Counted from the stretch's first letter, positions 42,518 to 51,539 are shown. The stretch is 64,000 bases of DNA from Streptomyces coeruleorubidus (GCF_008705135.1 NZ_CP023694.1:3038001-3102000), one strand, 5' to 3'. Notes: a model not told the origin generated them from the letters alone. Numbers and translations: made by a program.

Positions 42518-42581
42518 GCGCCTCCCCATGACTGAGCGCCTCCCCGCCACTGAACGCGCCTCCGCGACTGAGCGCCTCTCG
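42510..42581 (+). repeat. Four 18-bp coding repeats with duplicated start codon
   Basis: The unit ATGACTGAGCGCCTCCCC occurs exactly at 42510-42527 and 42528-42545, and in altered form at 42546-42563 and 42564-42581. The units encode the six-residue motifs MTERLP, MTERLP, ATERAS and ATERLS, so both of the first two can supply the start codon. Confidence 0.9.
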
Positions 42582-43904
42582 GCCCGCGCGGTCGTCGACG
42601 CCCTCGCCGACGATGCCACCTTCACCGAACTGCCCTTCGCCACAAGGGAGCCCAGGCCGGACGGCCCGCTCGCCTGGCCCGGCTACGACGCCTCCCGCGC
42701 CCGTGCCGCCGAACGCACCGGCGAGCAGGAGTCCGTGGTCTGCGGCACCGCCCGCGTCGGCGGCACCCGGGCCGTGCTGATCGCGTTCGAGTTCGGCTTC
42801 CTCGGCGGCTCCCTGGGCGAGCGCACCGGCGACCGGCTGGAGGCGGCGTACACCTACGCCCGTGAGCACCGTCTCCCGGTCGTGCCGCTGGTCGCCACCG
42901 GCGGCAGCCGGATGCAGGAGGGCATGCTCGCCCTCACCCAACTCCAGCGGGTGGCCCGTCAGTCGGCACTCACCAGGGAGGCGGGGCTCGCGCAGATCGC
43001 CGTGCTGCGCGACCCGACCACGGGGGGCGGCTGGGCCACCCTGGGCGCGGGCGCCGACGTGGTCCTCGCGCTGCCCGGGGCCCAGGTCGGTTTCGCCGGC
43101 TCCCGGGTGCGCCCGGCGGACGCGGACCCGGCGGCGTACACGGCCGAGGCGCAGGTCGCGGCGGGGGCGGCGGACGCGGTCGTACGGCCGGAGGAACTGC
43201 GGGAGACGCTGGGCCGGTGGCTGCGGCTGCTGACGTGCCCGTCCGGCACACCGGCCCCGCCGCCCGAGCCGCTCGGTGACGACGCGGGCCTGCCCACCAC
43301 CGGCTGGGACGCCGTCCGGCGCGCCCGCTCGCCCCGGCGCCCGCGCGCCGCCGCCTACTTGGACGCCTACTTCTCCGACCGGGCCGCGATCAGCGGCGAC
43401 CGCTGCGGCGGCACGGACCCGGACGGCATGCTGTGCGGCTTCGGCACGCACCAGGGCCGTACGGTCGCGTACGCCGCGCAGACCGGGACCGCGACCCGCC
43501 CCGCCGGCTACCGCACCGCCGCCCGTCTGATCCGCCTCGCGGACCGGCTGGGCATCCCGGTGCTGACCCTCGTGGACACCCCGGGCGCCGCTAACGACGC
43601 GGAGGCGGAGCGGCAGGGCGCGGGCGCCGCGATCGCCGACCTGTTCGTCGCGGTGGCGGGTGCCCGCACCCCGGTGACGACGCTGGTGATCGGCGAGGGC
43701 GGCTCAGGGGGCGCGCTGGCGCTGGCCGCGCCCGGCAACACCTGGGCCACCCCGGACAGTTACTTCTCGGTGATCGCGCCGGAGCTCGCGGCGGCCATCC
43801 TCAAGCGGCCGCCGCGCGAGGTGGAGGCGACGGCGGACCAGTTGCGCATCCGGCCGCAGGATCTGGTGGAGCTGGGGGTGATCCGGGGGACCGTCGGACC
43901 GTGA
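42510..43904 (+). CDS. Fused carboxyltransferase (acetyl/propionyl-CoA carboxylase beta+alpha halves)
   Basis: 464 residues from ATG 42510, or 458 from the repeated ATG 42528. The first half carries the beta-type motif VATGGSRMQEGMLALTQLQR and a GGGWATLGAGADVVLALPGA oxyanion loop; the second half carries the alpha-type LVDTPGAANDAEAERQGAGA and VIGEGGSGGALALAAPGNTW. Both crotonase folds appear complete. It should move a carboxyl group between biotin and an acyl-CoA such as malonyl-CoA/acetyl-CoA. No biotin-carrier gene is next to it. Coupled to matB by an 8-bp overlap, it may balance malonyl-CoA levels. Confidence 0.85.
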   Translation: MTERLPMTERLPATERASATERLSARAVVDALADDATFTELPFATREPRPDGPLAWPGYDASRARAAERTGEQESVVCGTARVGGTRAVLIAFEFGFLGGSLGERTGDRLEAAYTYAREHRLPVVPLVATGGSRMQEGMLALTQLQRVARQSALTREAGLAQIAVLRDPTTGGGWATLGAGADVVLALPGAQVGFAGSRVRPADADPAAYTAEAQVAAGAADAVVRPEELRETLGRWLRLLTCPSGTPAPPPEPLGDDAGLPTTGWDAVRRARSPRRPRAAAYLDAYFSDRAAISGDRCGGTDPDGMLCGFGTHQGRTVAYAAQTGTATRPAGYRTAARLIRLADRLGIPVLTLVDTPGAANDAEAERQGAGAAIADLFVAVAGARTPVTTLVIGEGGSGGALALAAPGNTWATPDSYFSVIAPELAAAILKRPPREVEATADQLRIRPQDLVELGVIRGTVGP

Positions 43905-43984
43905 GTTCCCGGTGGCTGCCCCTCACATCATCAAGTACCGTCCGTCACAATGGGAATGCCCAACGCAAGGACGACGGGGGTGCC

Positions 43985-44323
43985 GTGGACGGGTTGGTCG
44001 AGTTCAGAACCGGTGACGGTGCGGTGGTCACGGTCGAGGCGGCGGAGGAGCGGTCCGGCTCCCGCCTGGTCTCCAGGGGCGACGGTACGGTCCAGGCGAC
44101 CCGCACGTTCGAGGGCGCCCTGGACGGGGTCCGGGCCGCCGCCGAATCCGCGCTGCGGGTGTTCCGCGACGGGTCCCTGAAGCCGGACGGCGTGGAGATA
44201 GAGTTCGGGGTCAAACTGTCCGCCGAGACGGGCGCGTTCATCGCCAAGGGCACCGCCGAGGGCCACCTGGTGGTCAGACTGACCTGGTCTCCGGCCGGCC
44301 CGGAGGCAAGCCCCGTCTCATGA
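43985..44323 (+). CDS. Trypsin-co-occurring domain protein (CU044_2847 family, TCO1)
   Basis: 112 residues from GTG 43985, preceded by a G-rich ribosome-binding site; the frame is open to 43901 but looks non-coding before that. The sequence VDGLVEFRTGDGAVVTVEAA, FEGALDGVRAAAESALRVFR, PDGVEIEFGVKLSAETGAFI and KGTAEGHLVVRLTWSP is the CU044_2847/trypsin-co-occurring domain pattern, a small beta-rich protein found next to trypsin-like proteases in conflict systems. It overlaps the protease start as ATGA and is likely its regulator or target-recognition partner. No enzyme motif. Confidence 0.82.
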   Translation: MDGLVEFRTGDGAVVTVEAAEERSGSRLVSRGDGTVQATRTFEGALDGVRAAAESALRVFRDGSLKPDGVEIEFGVKLSAETGAFIAKGTAEGHLVVRLTWSPAGPEASPVS

Positions 44324-46008
44324 ACAGCGCCGAGTGGCACGCCCGGATCGAGTTACGGGGCCGGGTGGCCGGAGCGGGTTTCCTGGTCGCGCCGGGCACG
44401 GTGCTGACGTGCGCCCACGTCGTCGGGGACGGCGAGGGCCTGACGGTGACCTTCACGGAGCGGCCCGGGTCCGCGCCCGTGCCCGCCCGGGTGGTCGCCC
44501 ACGGCGGCTGGACCGGCTCCAGCACCGACCTCGGCGACCTCGCCGTGCTGGAACTCGAACGGGAGATGGCCATCGCCCCGGCCGCGCTGGCCCCGGTCGA
44601 CGCCGCGCACGGCCGGGCGCCGCGCAAGCTCGTCGTCTACGGCTTCCCGGCCGGCTTCGACGAGGGCACCCTCGCCGAATACCGCGTCACCGCACCCCAG
44701 TTGATCAAACGGGAGTGGATCCAGCTGGAGGCCTGGCACCCGGGCGGCCAGCCCCTGGCCCCCGGCTTCAGCGGGGCCGCCGTCACCCTCGCCGACACCG
44801 GGGAGGTGGTCGGCATGGTCACGGCGGCGGCAGGCACCCGGGACGTGCGCAACGGCCGGATGATGCCCACCCAGGTGATGGCCCGCTACTGGCCCGCGCT
44901 CCAGAGCCTGGTCCCCACCTCGGACCACACCACCGCCGACCGGGCCCGGCTGCGTGCCCTCGTCGAGAAGGCGGAACGCGCCGGGGTGGACTGCGACCCG
45001 GTCCGGCTCTACACCGCGGCGGCCGACCCGTTCGATCCGCCGGCGCCCGAGGAGGGGTTCGACTCGCTGTGGTCGGCGGCCCTGTTCGTGCTGTGCGAAC
45101 TGGACGGCCCGGGCGCGGCACGGACGGTGTCACGGTTCGCCGACCGGCTTCAGGCCCTGCTGCACACCCCGGCCGTGGAGCCGTCGAGACCCGACTGGTC
45201 GCCCATCCTCGTCGAACTCGGGCACAGCGGCGCGGGCGACGGCCTGGTCCGCGTCGAGGTGTCCGCGTACAGCGAGGGGCGGCGGCACCCGGTGGACTCC
45301 GGCACGGTCGAGCAGCACCGGCTGCCCGCGTACGTGCGGGACCGTATCGAGGCGGCCTTCCGGTATCTGACGCCCGGCGCCGACGAGTTGGTCGCCTTCG
45401 CGCTGCCCCGGGACTGGCTGGACTGGCCCGTCGACCGCTGGGAGAGCGCCCCCGACGACGACACCCCGCTCGGCTGCGTCTACCCGCTGGTCGTCACCGA
45501 CCACGCCCGGCGCAAGGCCAGCACCCGGCATGTCCTGACCCGGGCCTGGAAGCGCCTGGACTCCTTGCCGGGCGCGCGGATGCACCGTGTGGAGTGCGGC
45601 GGGCCGGAGGAGCCCGGGCGGCTGCGGATGCGGCTGCGACGACCCGACGCCTGCCTCGCCGGGTTCGGCACCGCCCCGGCCGCCTCCCGCACCCGGCCGC
45701 ACTTCGACACCTCGCTCACGGCGCCGGCCCCGGTGATCGTGTGGTCGCGCGACGGCTGCGGCTCGGGGCAGGAGGACTGCTCCGGAGCGGACGGCTGCAC
45801 CGGCAAGGCCTTCCTCGACGCGCTCGACGTCTGCCTCACGGCCGTACCGCCCGCCGAACTGCCCCGGCAGATCCTGGCCCTGCGCGAGGAGGCCGACGCC
45901 GAGGAGGAGCACTGGGCCCACGGCATCCAGCTGCTGTGGGACGACCCGCGCGTCTTCACCGACCCGCACGCAGTCGCCGCGGCCCACGCCCGGACCCCGG
46001 TGGCCTGA
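44320..46008 (+). CDS. Trypsin-like serine protease with C-terminal VMAP-C-like module, TTA codon 12
   Basis: 562 residues, no signal peptide, so cytoplasmic. Residues ~1-200 are a trypsin fold: GFLVAPGTVLTCAHVVGDG with His33, TDLGDLAVLEL with Asp73, and LAPGFSGAAVTLADTGEVVG with Ser151, a complete catalytic triad. Residues ~210-562 are a long module with a His/Cys-rich C-terminal part (WSRDGCGSGQEDCSGADGCT), resembling the vWA-MoxR-associated protein C domain. Codon 12 is TTA (44353-44355), so translation should require the developmental tRNA BldA. It follows TCO1 (overlap) and precedes a MoxR ATPase, and is the likely effector of the system. Confidence 0.85.
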   Translation: MNSAEWHARIELRGRVAGAGFLVAPGTVLTCAHVVGDGEGLTVTFTERPGSAPVPARVVAHGGWTGSSTDLGDLAVLELEREMAIAPAALAPVDAAHGRAPRKLVVYGFPAGFDEGTLAEYRVTAPQLIKREWIQLEAWHPGGQPLAPGFSGAAVTLADTGEVVGMVTAAAGTRDVRNGRMMPTQVMARYWPALQSLVPTSDHTTADRARLRALVEKAERAGVDCDPVRLYTAAADPFDPPAPEEGFDSLWSAALFVLCELDGPGAARTVSRFADRLQALLHTPAVEPSRPDWSPILVELGHSGAGDGLVRVEVSAYSEGRRHPVDSGTVEQHRLPAYVRDRIEAAFRYLTPGADELVAFALPRDWLDWPVDRWESAPDDDTPLGCVYPLVVTDHARRKASTRHVLTRAWKRLDSLPGARMHRVECGGPEEPGRLRMRLRRPDACLAGFGTAPAASRTRPHFDTSLTAPAPVIVWSRDGCGSGQEDCSGADGCTGKAFLDALDVCLTAVPPAELPRQILALREEADAEEEHWAHGIQLLWDDPRVFTDPHAVAAAHARTPVA

Positions 46009-46077
46009 CCCACCGCGGACCGGCCCGGCGCCCTTAAGAACCACCAGCTCGAAAACGGAGAGCGGAGACCATCCCCC

Positions 46078-47097
46078 ATGCCGCACTGGTCCGTCTACAC
46101 CGGCAGGAACGAGCCGCACGACGGCATCGACGACCTCCCCGCCCCACCGCCCTGGCGTGCCTTCGACGGCGGGCCCGCCCTGCCGCCACCCGGGGACGGC
46201 GAGGACGCGACGGCCGTCTCCCCCGACCGCGTGCACCGGGCGAAGTCGTACGTGGCCACCCCGGAGAGCGTCCGGCTCGTCAACGCCGCGCTCTGCCTGC
46301 GCCGCCCCCTGCTCGTCACCGGCCCGCCGGGCACCGGCAAGTCCTCGCTCGCGTACGCGGTGGCGCGCGAGCTGCGCCTCGGCCCGGTCCTGCGCTGGAA
46401 CATCACCAGCCGCAGCACCCTCGCCGACGGCCTCTACCAGTACGACCCGCTGTCCCGCCTGTACGCGGCCCGGGAGCGGCTGGACGGGCCCGGCCCGGCC
46501 GCCGGTGACGTCGAGGACCACCTCCGCCTCGGTCCGCTCGGCACGGCCCTGCTCCCCTACGGCCGGCCCCGCGCCCTGCTCGTCGACGAGATCGACAAGA
46601 GCGACCTCGACCTGCCGAACGACCTGCTGAACGTCCTGGAGGAGGGCCAGTACGAGATCCCGGAACTGGTCCGTGCCGCCCGCCACTCCGGCGACGGCGC
46701 GGCCGAGGTCCTCGCGGACGGCACGGACACCCCGGTCACCGTCCACCGCGGCCGGGTTCGCTGCCGGGCCTTCCCGTTCGTCGTGATGACCAGCAACGGC
46801 GAACGCGAGTTCCCGCCCGCCTTCCTGCGCCGCTGCGTGCGGCTCAAGCTGCGCCGCCCCGACCGGGACCAGCTCACCGACATCGTCCGCGCCCACCTCG
46901 ACACCCCGGACGGTCACGCGGACCGTCTGATCACCCGCTTCCTGGAGCGGGCGGGCGGCGGCGAACTCGCCACCGACCAGTTGCTGAACGCCCTCTACCT
47001 CACCGGAGTGGCGGGCCTCGACGCCGAGTCCCTGGACGACCTCGCCGAGCAGCTGATGCCGTACCTCAGCGCGACGGCCGACGGCGATGGCTTCTGA
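46078..47097 (+). CDS. MoxR-type AAA+ ATPase
   Basis: 339 residues from ATG 46078. Walker A GPPGTGKSS lies at about residues 82-90; Walker B LLVDEIDKSDLDLPNDLLNV has Asp170-Glu171; sensor 1 is FPFVVMTSNGEREFPPAFLR, with the arginine finger region RRCVRLKLRRP. The insertion after the Walker A helix and the LEEGQYEIPELVRAARHSGD stretch are MoxR-like. MoxR ATPases remodel vWA-domain partners; the next gene, overlapping by 11 bp, encodes such a partner, so this is probably the NTP-dependent switch of the conflict cassette. Confidence 0.9.
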   Translation: MPHWSVYTGRNEPHDGIDDLPAPPPWRAFDGGPALPPPGDGEDATAVSPDRVHRAKSYVATPESVRLVNAALCLRRPLLVTGPPGTGKSSLAYAVARELRLGPVLRWNITSRSTLADGLYQYDPLSRLYAARERLDGPGPAAGDVEDHLRLGPLGTALLPYGRPRALLVDEIDKSDLDLPNDLLNVLEEGQYEIPELVRAARHSGDGAAEVLADGTDTPVTVHRGRVRCRAFPFVVMTSNGEREFPPAFLRRCVRLKLRRPDRDQLTDIVRAHLDTPDGHADRLITRFLERAGGGELATDQLLNALYLTGVAGLDAESLDDLAEQLMPYLSATADGDGF

Positions 47098-50000
47098 CCA
47101 CGGCACCGGGCCGTCCCCGGTCGCCCGGCTGGCCGCGGCCCTGTCCGCGGCCGGCGCGTCGCCGACGCCGCGGGAACTGGCCGAACTGCTGTGGATGGCC
47201 GGCCAGTTGGACCAGGACCGGTGGGAGCAGGAGCCTTCGGGGAAGCCCGGCGACGGCGACACCCCGTCCGCACCCGAGGGAAACACCCCTGCGGAGGCGG
47301 AAACCCCCGCCCCCGTGCCGCCGCAACCGGAGCCGGAGCCGGTCCGTCCCACCCCCGACCGCGTCCCGCTGTCGCTGCCAGCCGCACGCTCCCCGCACCA
47401 CCGGCACGACTCGCCGGGCGGCGGATCGCCCCTCCTCGCCCCCGCACCCCCGATGCTGCCCCACCCCCTCACGCTCCAGCGCGCCCTGCGCCCGCTGAAG
47501 CGCAGGGTGCCCTCCCCGCATGCATGGGTGCTGGACGAGCGGGCGACGGCCGACCGCATCGCCCGGCTCGGCGCCCACCCCGACGTGTGGTTCCCGGTGC
47601 TGCGCCCGGCCCCCGACCGCTGGCTGCGCCTGAACCTCGTGCACGACACCGGCCCCACCATGCCGGTCTGGCGCCCCCTGGTGAGCGAACTGCACACCGC
47701 CCTCGCCCAGTCGGGCATCTTCCGTGCGGTCACCCTGCACCCGGCGACCCCGGACGGCCGTGCCCGCCACGTCCCCGTCCTCGACGACGGCCGCACCGTC
47801 ACCCTCGTGATCAGCGACTGCATGGGCCCGCAGTGGCGTCCGGGCGAGGCGGGCGACCGCTGGTACCGCACCCTGCGCCACTGGGCGCACCGCATGCCCC
47901 TCGCCGTGGTGCAGCCCCTGCCGGAGCACCTGTGGTCCTCGACCGCGCTGCCCGCCGAGCCGGGCCTGCTGACGTCCCCGGCCACGGCGGCGCCCTCGGC
48001 GGCCCTGTCCTTCACCCCCTACGAAGCCGCACCACCCCCGGACCGGGCCCTGCCCGTCCCGGTCCTGGAACCGGGCGCGCCCTGGCTCGCCCACTGGGCG
48101 GCCCTGATCGCCGGCCCGGGCGGCGCCCGCACCCAGGGCGCGGCGGCCTGGCTGCCGCCCGCTCCCGCACCGCCCGCGGAACCGGCCCAGGACATCGCCG
48201 GCTCCTCCCCCGAGGACCTGGTGCTGCGCTTCCGCGCGACCGCGTCCCCGGAGGCCTTCCGGCTCGCCGGGCACCTCGCGCTGGCGGTCCCCTCGGTCCC
48301 GGTGATGCGCCTCGTGCAGCGCGCCGTGGACCGCGACCCGCGCCCCCAGCACCTGGCCGAGGTGATCCTCAGCGGCATGCTCACCGCCGTCCCGGGCCCG
48401 CCCGGCTCCTACGCGTTCCGGCCCGGCGTACGGGAGTTGCTCCTGCGCTCCCTGCCCCGCACGGCCCGCGGCCGGACCCAGGAGTTCCTCGCGCGGATCG
48501 GCAGCCTGATCGACGAGCGGGCGGGGCTCGCGGCCGGGGAGTTCCAGGCCGAGACGACGGACGAACGCGACGGCTCCGGCCCGGCGTTCGCGACGGTGAG
48601 CGAGGAGACGGTACGACGGCTGGGCCACCACACCCGCCCCACGATCCTCTTCGAGGCCGACGACCTGAACCGGCCGGAGGCCCGGATCACCCTCGAGTAC
48701 GCGGTGCACGAGATGCTCGCGCGCGGCGCCCTGGCCGCCCACCAGTTCGACGTACGCGTCCGCCCCGACGGTTACGTCGTCCACACCGAACCCGGCACCT
48801 ACGTCCTCCCCGTCCTGGTCGCCGTCCTGCGCGGCCTGCCCGAGGTCCTCACCGGGCTCGTGGACCCGCCGTCCCTGACCGTCACCTTCTGGGACCGGCC
48901 CGCCCCGCCGCCGGAGGTACCGCCGGTGCCCGGCGGCATCCAGGTGGTCGTCGCCCCGGCCGTGTACGAGGAGTTCGCCGCCAGCTCGGCCGCCCAGGGA
49001 CCCCAGCGCTTCCAGCCCCTGTTCCGGGACGGCGCGACGGACACCCCGCCGGTCGCCTGGTCCTGCCCGCTGTCCCCGCCCGCCGCCCCGCAGCCCGAGA
49101 CCCGCGACCTGGTGCAGGGCCCCTTCATCACGCACGACCTGCGCCGCCTCGGGATACCGGCCCCCGGCCGCACGGCCGTCGTCCACACCCGGCCCGACGG
49201 CCCGCTCACCCTGCTCGACCCCGCCCAGCCGCACGGCGACCGGCCGTCGCGGTTCGTGACGTACTTCAAGGTGGATCTCACCACCCACCAGTCCCACCAC
49301 CGGGTCTCCCTGCCGAGCTCCGGCAAGGGCGCGTTCACCGCCGCGGTCGAGCTGTCCTGGCACGTGGACGACCCGGTCGCCTTCGTGCGCGCCGAGGTCA
49401 GCCGGGTCTCCGAGCCGCTGCTCGGGCATCTGCTGGAGGAGGCGGCCCGGATCACCCGCCGCCATCCGCTGCGCCGGGCTGGCGCGGCCCAGCGCGCGGT
49501 CAACGCCGGGCTGCGCAGGTGGCCGGTGCCGGGGCTGTCGGTGGCGGCGTCGGTGCAGCTGGCACCGGAGGGGGCGGCTCTGCCCGGCATTCCGCAGGAC
49601 CCGGCCCGGTCGGCCCGCCCGCTGTCCGCCCTCCTCGGCGAGGCCGAGACCGTCCTGCTCGGCTTCGACGGCCCCATGGCCCGCCTGTTCTCGGCGGCCG
49701 CCGCCCGCGAGGCCGCGCTCGACCTGCTCGCCCTCGTCACCGAGCACCGCGACCCGCAGGACGCCCTGACGGGCCGGCCCCTGGCCGCCGCCGCGGCACG
49801 GGAGACGTTCGTCCATCCGCTCGACGTCCTGCGGGCGTTCGCCCAGGACCGGCTCGGACCGCTGCTCCGCGACCGTCTCGGCGCCATCGAACTGCGCGCG
49901 GTCCCCGACGCTCCGACGACCCACAACTCCGTGCCGCTGGTCCGGGCCCTGCACGGCTCCGGCCGCCGCGTCAGCGTGGTCACGGACGCCGGCGCACCGG

Positions 50001-50317
50001 CCGTGCACCGCTACCTGGAGCCCTACCGCCTCCCCCTGGCCGGCATCCACGCCCGCGGCGAGGACCTCACCCTGCTGACCCCGCATCCCGACTGCCTCCT
50101 GCGCGCGATGCACTCCTCGGGCGGCGCCGCCGCGACCGGCGTGCTCATCGGCTCCACGGTCGCCGAACTCACCGCCGCCCAGCAGGCCGGAGTGCGCTTC
50201 GTCGGCCTCGCCCGCAACACCACCGCCGCCCGGCAGCTCGACGAGGCGGGCTGCGAGACCACCGTCACCTCGCTGGCACCGCTCCTGGAGGCGGCGCGCT
50301 CCCTCCAGGCCCGGTGA
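47087..50317 (+). CDS. SAV_2336-type giant protein: vWA-like N part, HAD-like C part
   Basis: 1076 residues. After a Pro-rich linker (~60-125) a vWA-like domain begins near 180: RLNLVHDTGPTMPVWRPLVS, with D187-x-G-x-T in place of the MIDAS DxSxS, and VTLVISDCMGPQWRPGE. A long middle part (~350-770) shows no motif I can name; it includes RPTILFEADDLNRPEARITL. From ~853 a HAD-superfamily domain follows: AETVLLGFDGPMARLFSAAA, GRRVSVVTDAGAPAV, HPDCLLRAMHSSG and GVLIGSTVAEL. The nucleophilic Asp of HAD motif I is Gly859, so this domain is probably non-catalytic. It is the MoxR partner and probable sensor-scaffold. Confidence 0.82.
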   Translation: MASDHGTGPSPVARLAAALSAAGASPTPRELAELLWMAGQLDQDRWEQEPSGKPGDGDTPSAPEGNTPAEAETPAPVPPQPEPEPVRPTPDRVPLSLPAARSPHHRHDSPGGGSPLLAPAPPMLPHPLTLQRALRPLKRRVPSPHAWVLDERATADRIARLGAHPDVWFPVLRPAPDRWLRLNLVHDTGPTMPVWRPLVSELHTALAQSGIFRAVTLHPATPDGRARHVPVLDDGRTVTLVISDCMGPQWRPGEAGDRWYRTLRHWAHRMPLAVVQPLPEHLWSSTALPAEPGLLTSPATAAPSAALSFTPYEAAPPPDRALPVPVLEPGAPWLAHWAALIAGPGGARTQGAAAWLPPAPAPPAEPAQDIAGSSPEDLVLRFRATASPEAFRLAGHLALAVPSVPVMRLVQRAVDRDPRPQHLAEVILSGMLTAVPGPPGSYAFRPGVRELLLRSLPRTARGRTQEFLARIGSLIDERAGLAAGEFQAETTDERDGSGPAFATVSEETVRRLGHHTRPTILFEADDLNRPEARITLEYAVHEMLARGALAAHQFDVRVRPDGYVVHTEPGTYVLPVLVAVLRGLPEVLTGLVDPPSLTVTFWDRPAPPPEVPPVPGGIQVVVAPAVYEEFAASSAAQGPQRFQPLFRDGATDTPPVAWSCPLSPPAAPQPETRDLVQGPFITHDLRRLGIPAPGRTAVVHTRPDGPLTLLDPAQPHGDRPSRFVTYFKVDLTTHQSHHRVSLPSSGKGAFTAAVELSWHVDDPVAFVRAEVSRVSEPLLGHLLEEAARITRRHPLRRAGAAQRAVNAGLRRWPVPGLSVAASVQLAPEGAALPGIPQDPARSARPLSALLGEAETVLLGFDGPMARLFSAAAAREAALDLLALVTEHRDPQDALTGRPLAAAAARETFVHPLDVLRAFAQDRLGPLLRDRLGAIELRAVPDAPTTHNSVPLVRALHGSGRRVSVVTDAGAPAVHRYLEPYRLPLAGIHARGEDLTLLTPHPDCLLRAMHSSGGAAATGVLIGSTVAELTAAQQAGVRFVGLARNTTAARQLDEAGCETTVTSLAPLLEAARSLQAR

Positions 50318-50480
50318 GGGACAACCGCCCGTTCGGCGGCGCCCCGCCCGGCCCCCTCAGAAAGGCGCCCCCGCCCTCTCCCGCGCACGATGCGAGGGAG
50401 GCCCGCCGCCCGGCGGTCCCACATCGCGAGGCCCGCCACCTGGCGGCCTCCCACGGTCTGTGCTCTCGGGAGGACCTGCC

Positions 50481-51518
50481 ATGACCGCCAGTCTGGAGCA
50501 GTTGCGCCGCTGCCACTTCGCCGTCGACCTGGGGGCGGCCCGCACACGCGTCTACGTCAAGGGCGCCGGGCTCGTCGTCGACCAGCCGTCCGCCGCCGCC
50601 GTGAACACCCGCACCGGCGCGCTGATCGCGGTCGGCGAGCTCGCGGAGAAGATGACGGGCCGCACACCGGACTACATCCGGGTGGTACGGCCGGTCTCCG
50701 GCGGCACCGTAGTCGACATCGAGATGGCGCAGCGCATGCTGCGGCACCTGCTCGGCGACAAGATGCGCCGCAGCCTGCGCCGCAAGCCGATCCTGCGCGC
50801 CGCGGCCTGCACCCCGCACGACGCCGACCCGCTCGCCCAGCGCGCCGCCATCGAGACGCTGGTCGGTCTCGGGGCCCGCCGCGTGGAGCTGGTCGACACG
50901 CTGATCGCCGCCGCCGTGGGCTGCGGACTGCCCGTGGAGCAGCCCGAGGCCACGATGGTCATGGTGTGCGGTGCCGCTGCCACGCAGGTGGCGGTGCTGT
51001 CCCTCGGCTCGATCGTCACCGCCGAGCGCATCCCGGTGGGCGGCGAGGCCGTCGACAACGCGATCGTGCAGCACCTGCGGCACGAGCACGAGCTGATGCT
51101 GCCCAGCCAGTCGGTACGGCCGTTGCAGCTCGCCCTGTCCGGCAACGGCCTCACCCCGCAGGGCCCGGCCTCGACGGAGATCCACGGGCGGGACGTCGCC
51201 ACCGGCCTGGCCCGCTCCGTCCAGGTCGACACCGCGGCCGTGCGGGACGCCATCCAGACGCCGCTCACCGCGATCCTGGACGGCATCGGCAAGGTGCTGC
51301 GCTCCTGCCCTCCCGACCTGGTCGCCGACCTCGCCGACCGGGGAATCATGATGGTCGGCGGCAGTGCGCTGCTGCCGGGCCTGGACCAGATGCTGCGTCA
51401 GGCGACCGGCATGCCGGTGCACATCGCCGAGCGGCCGGACGTGTGCGCCGTGCAGGGCCTCGGCGCGATGCTGGAGGGCAGGATCGAACCGCTGGCGCTG
51501 GATCCGCTGGGATCCTGA
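50481..51518 (+). CDS. mbl: MreB/Mbl-like actin-family protein
   Basis: 345 residues from ATG 50481, with GGGAGGA 6 nt before. Starts CHFAVDLGAARTRVYVKGAG, the phosphate-1 motif of MreB, followed by YIRVVRPVSGGTVVDIEMAQ and LRAAACTPHDADPLAQRAAI. The closing IMMVGGSALLPGLDQML is the adenosine motif. The phosphate-2 loop, usually DIGGGTT in MreB, reads MVCGAAATQ here, so nucleotide turnover may be altered. By memory it corresponds to the second MreB-like protein (Mbl, SCO2451) of S. coelicolor, involved in spore-wall integrity. It follows the conflict cassette with a 163-bp gap. Confidence 0.82.
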   Translation: MTASLEQLRRCHFAVDLGAARTRVYVKGAGLVVDQPSAAAVNTRTGALIAVGELAEKMTGRTPDYIRVVRPVSGGTVVDIEMAQRMLRHLLGDKMRRSLRRKPILRAAACTPHDADPLAQRAAIETLVGLGARRVELVDTLIAAAVGCGLPVEQPEATMVMVCGAAATQVAVLSLGSIVTAERIPVGGEAVDNAIVQHLRHEHELMLPSQSVRPLQLALSGNGLTPQGPASTEIHGRDVATGLARSVQVDTAAVRDAIQTPLTAILDGIGKVLRSCPPDLVADLADRGIMMVGGSALLPGLDQMLRQATGMPVHIAERPDVCAVQGLGAMLEGRIEPLALDPLGS

Positions 51519-51539
51519 GGGGCCGGCGGGGCGAAGCCC

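Noticed and set aside
42510..42581. CRISPR-like short repeats
   Set aside because: The four 18-bp units are directly adjacent, in frame and coding, with no spacers.
47066..50113. 1015-codon minus-strand frame
   Set aside because: It is a shadow of the SAV_2336-type gene with low-complexity Gly/Arg/Val composition.
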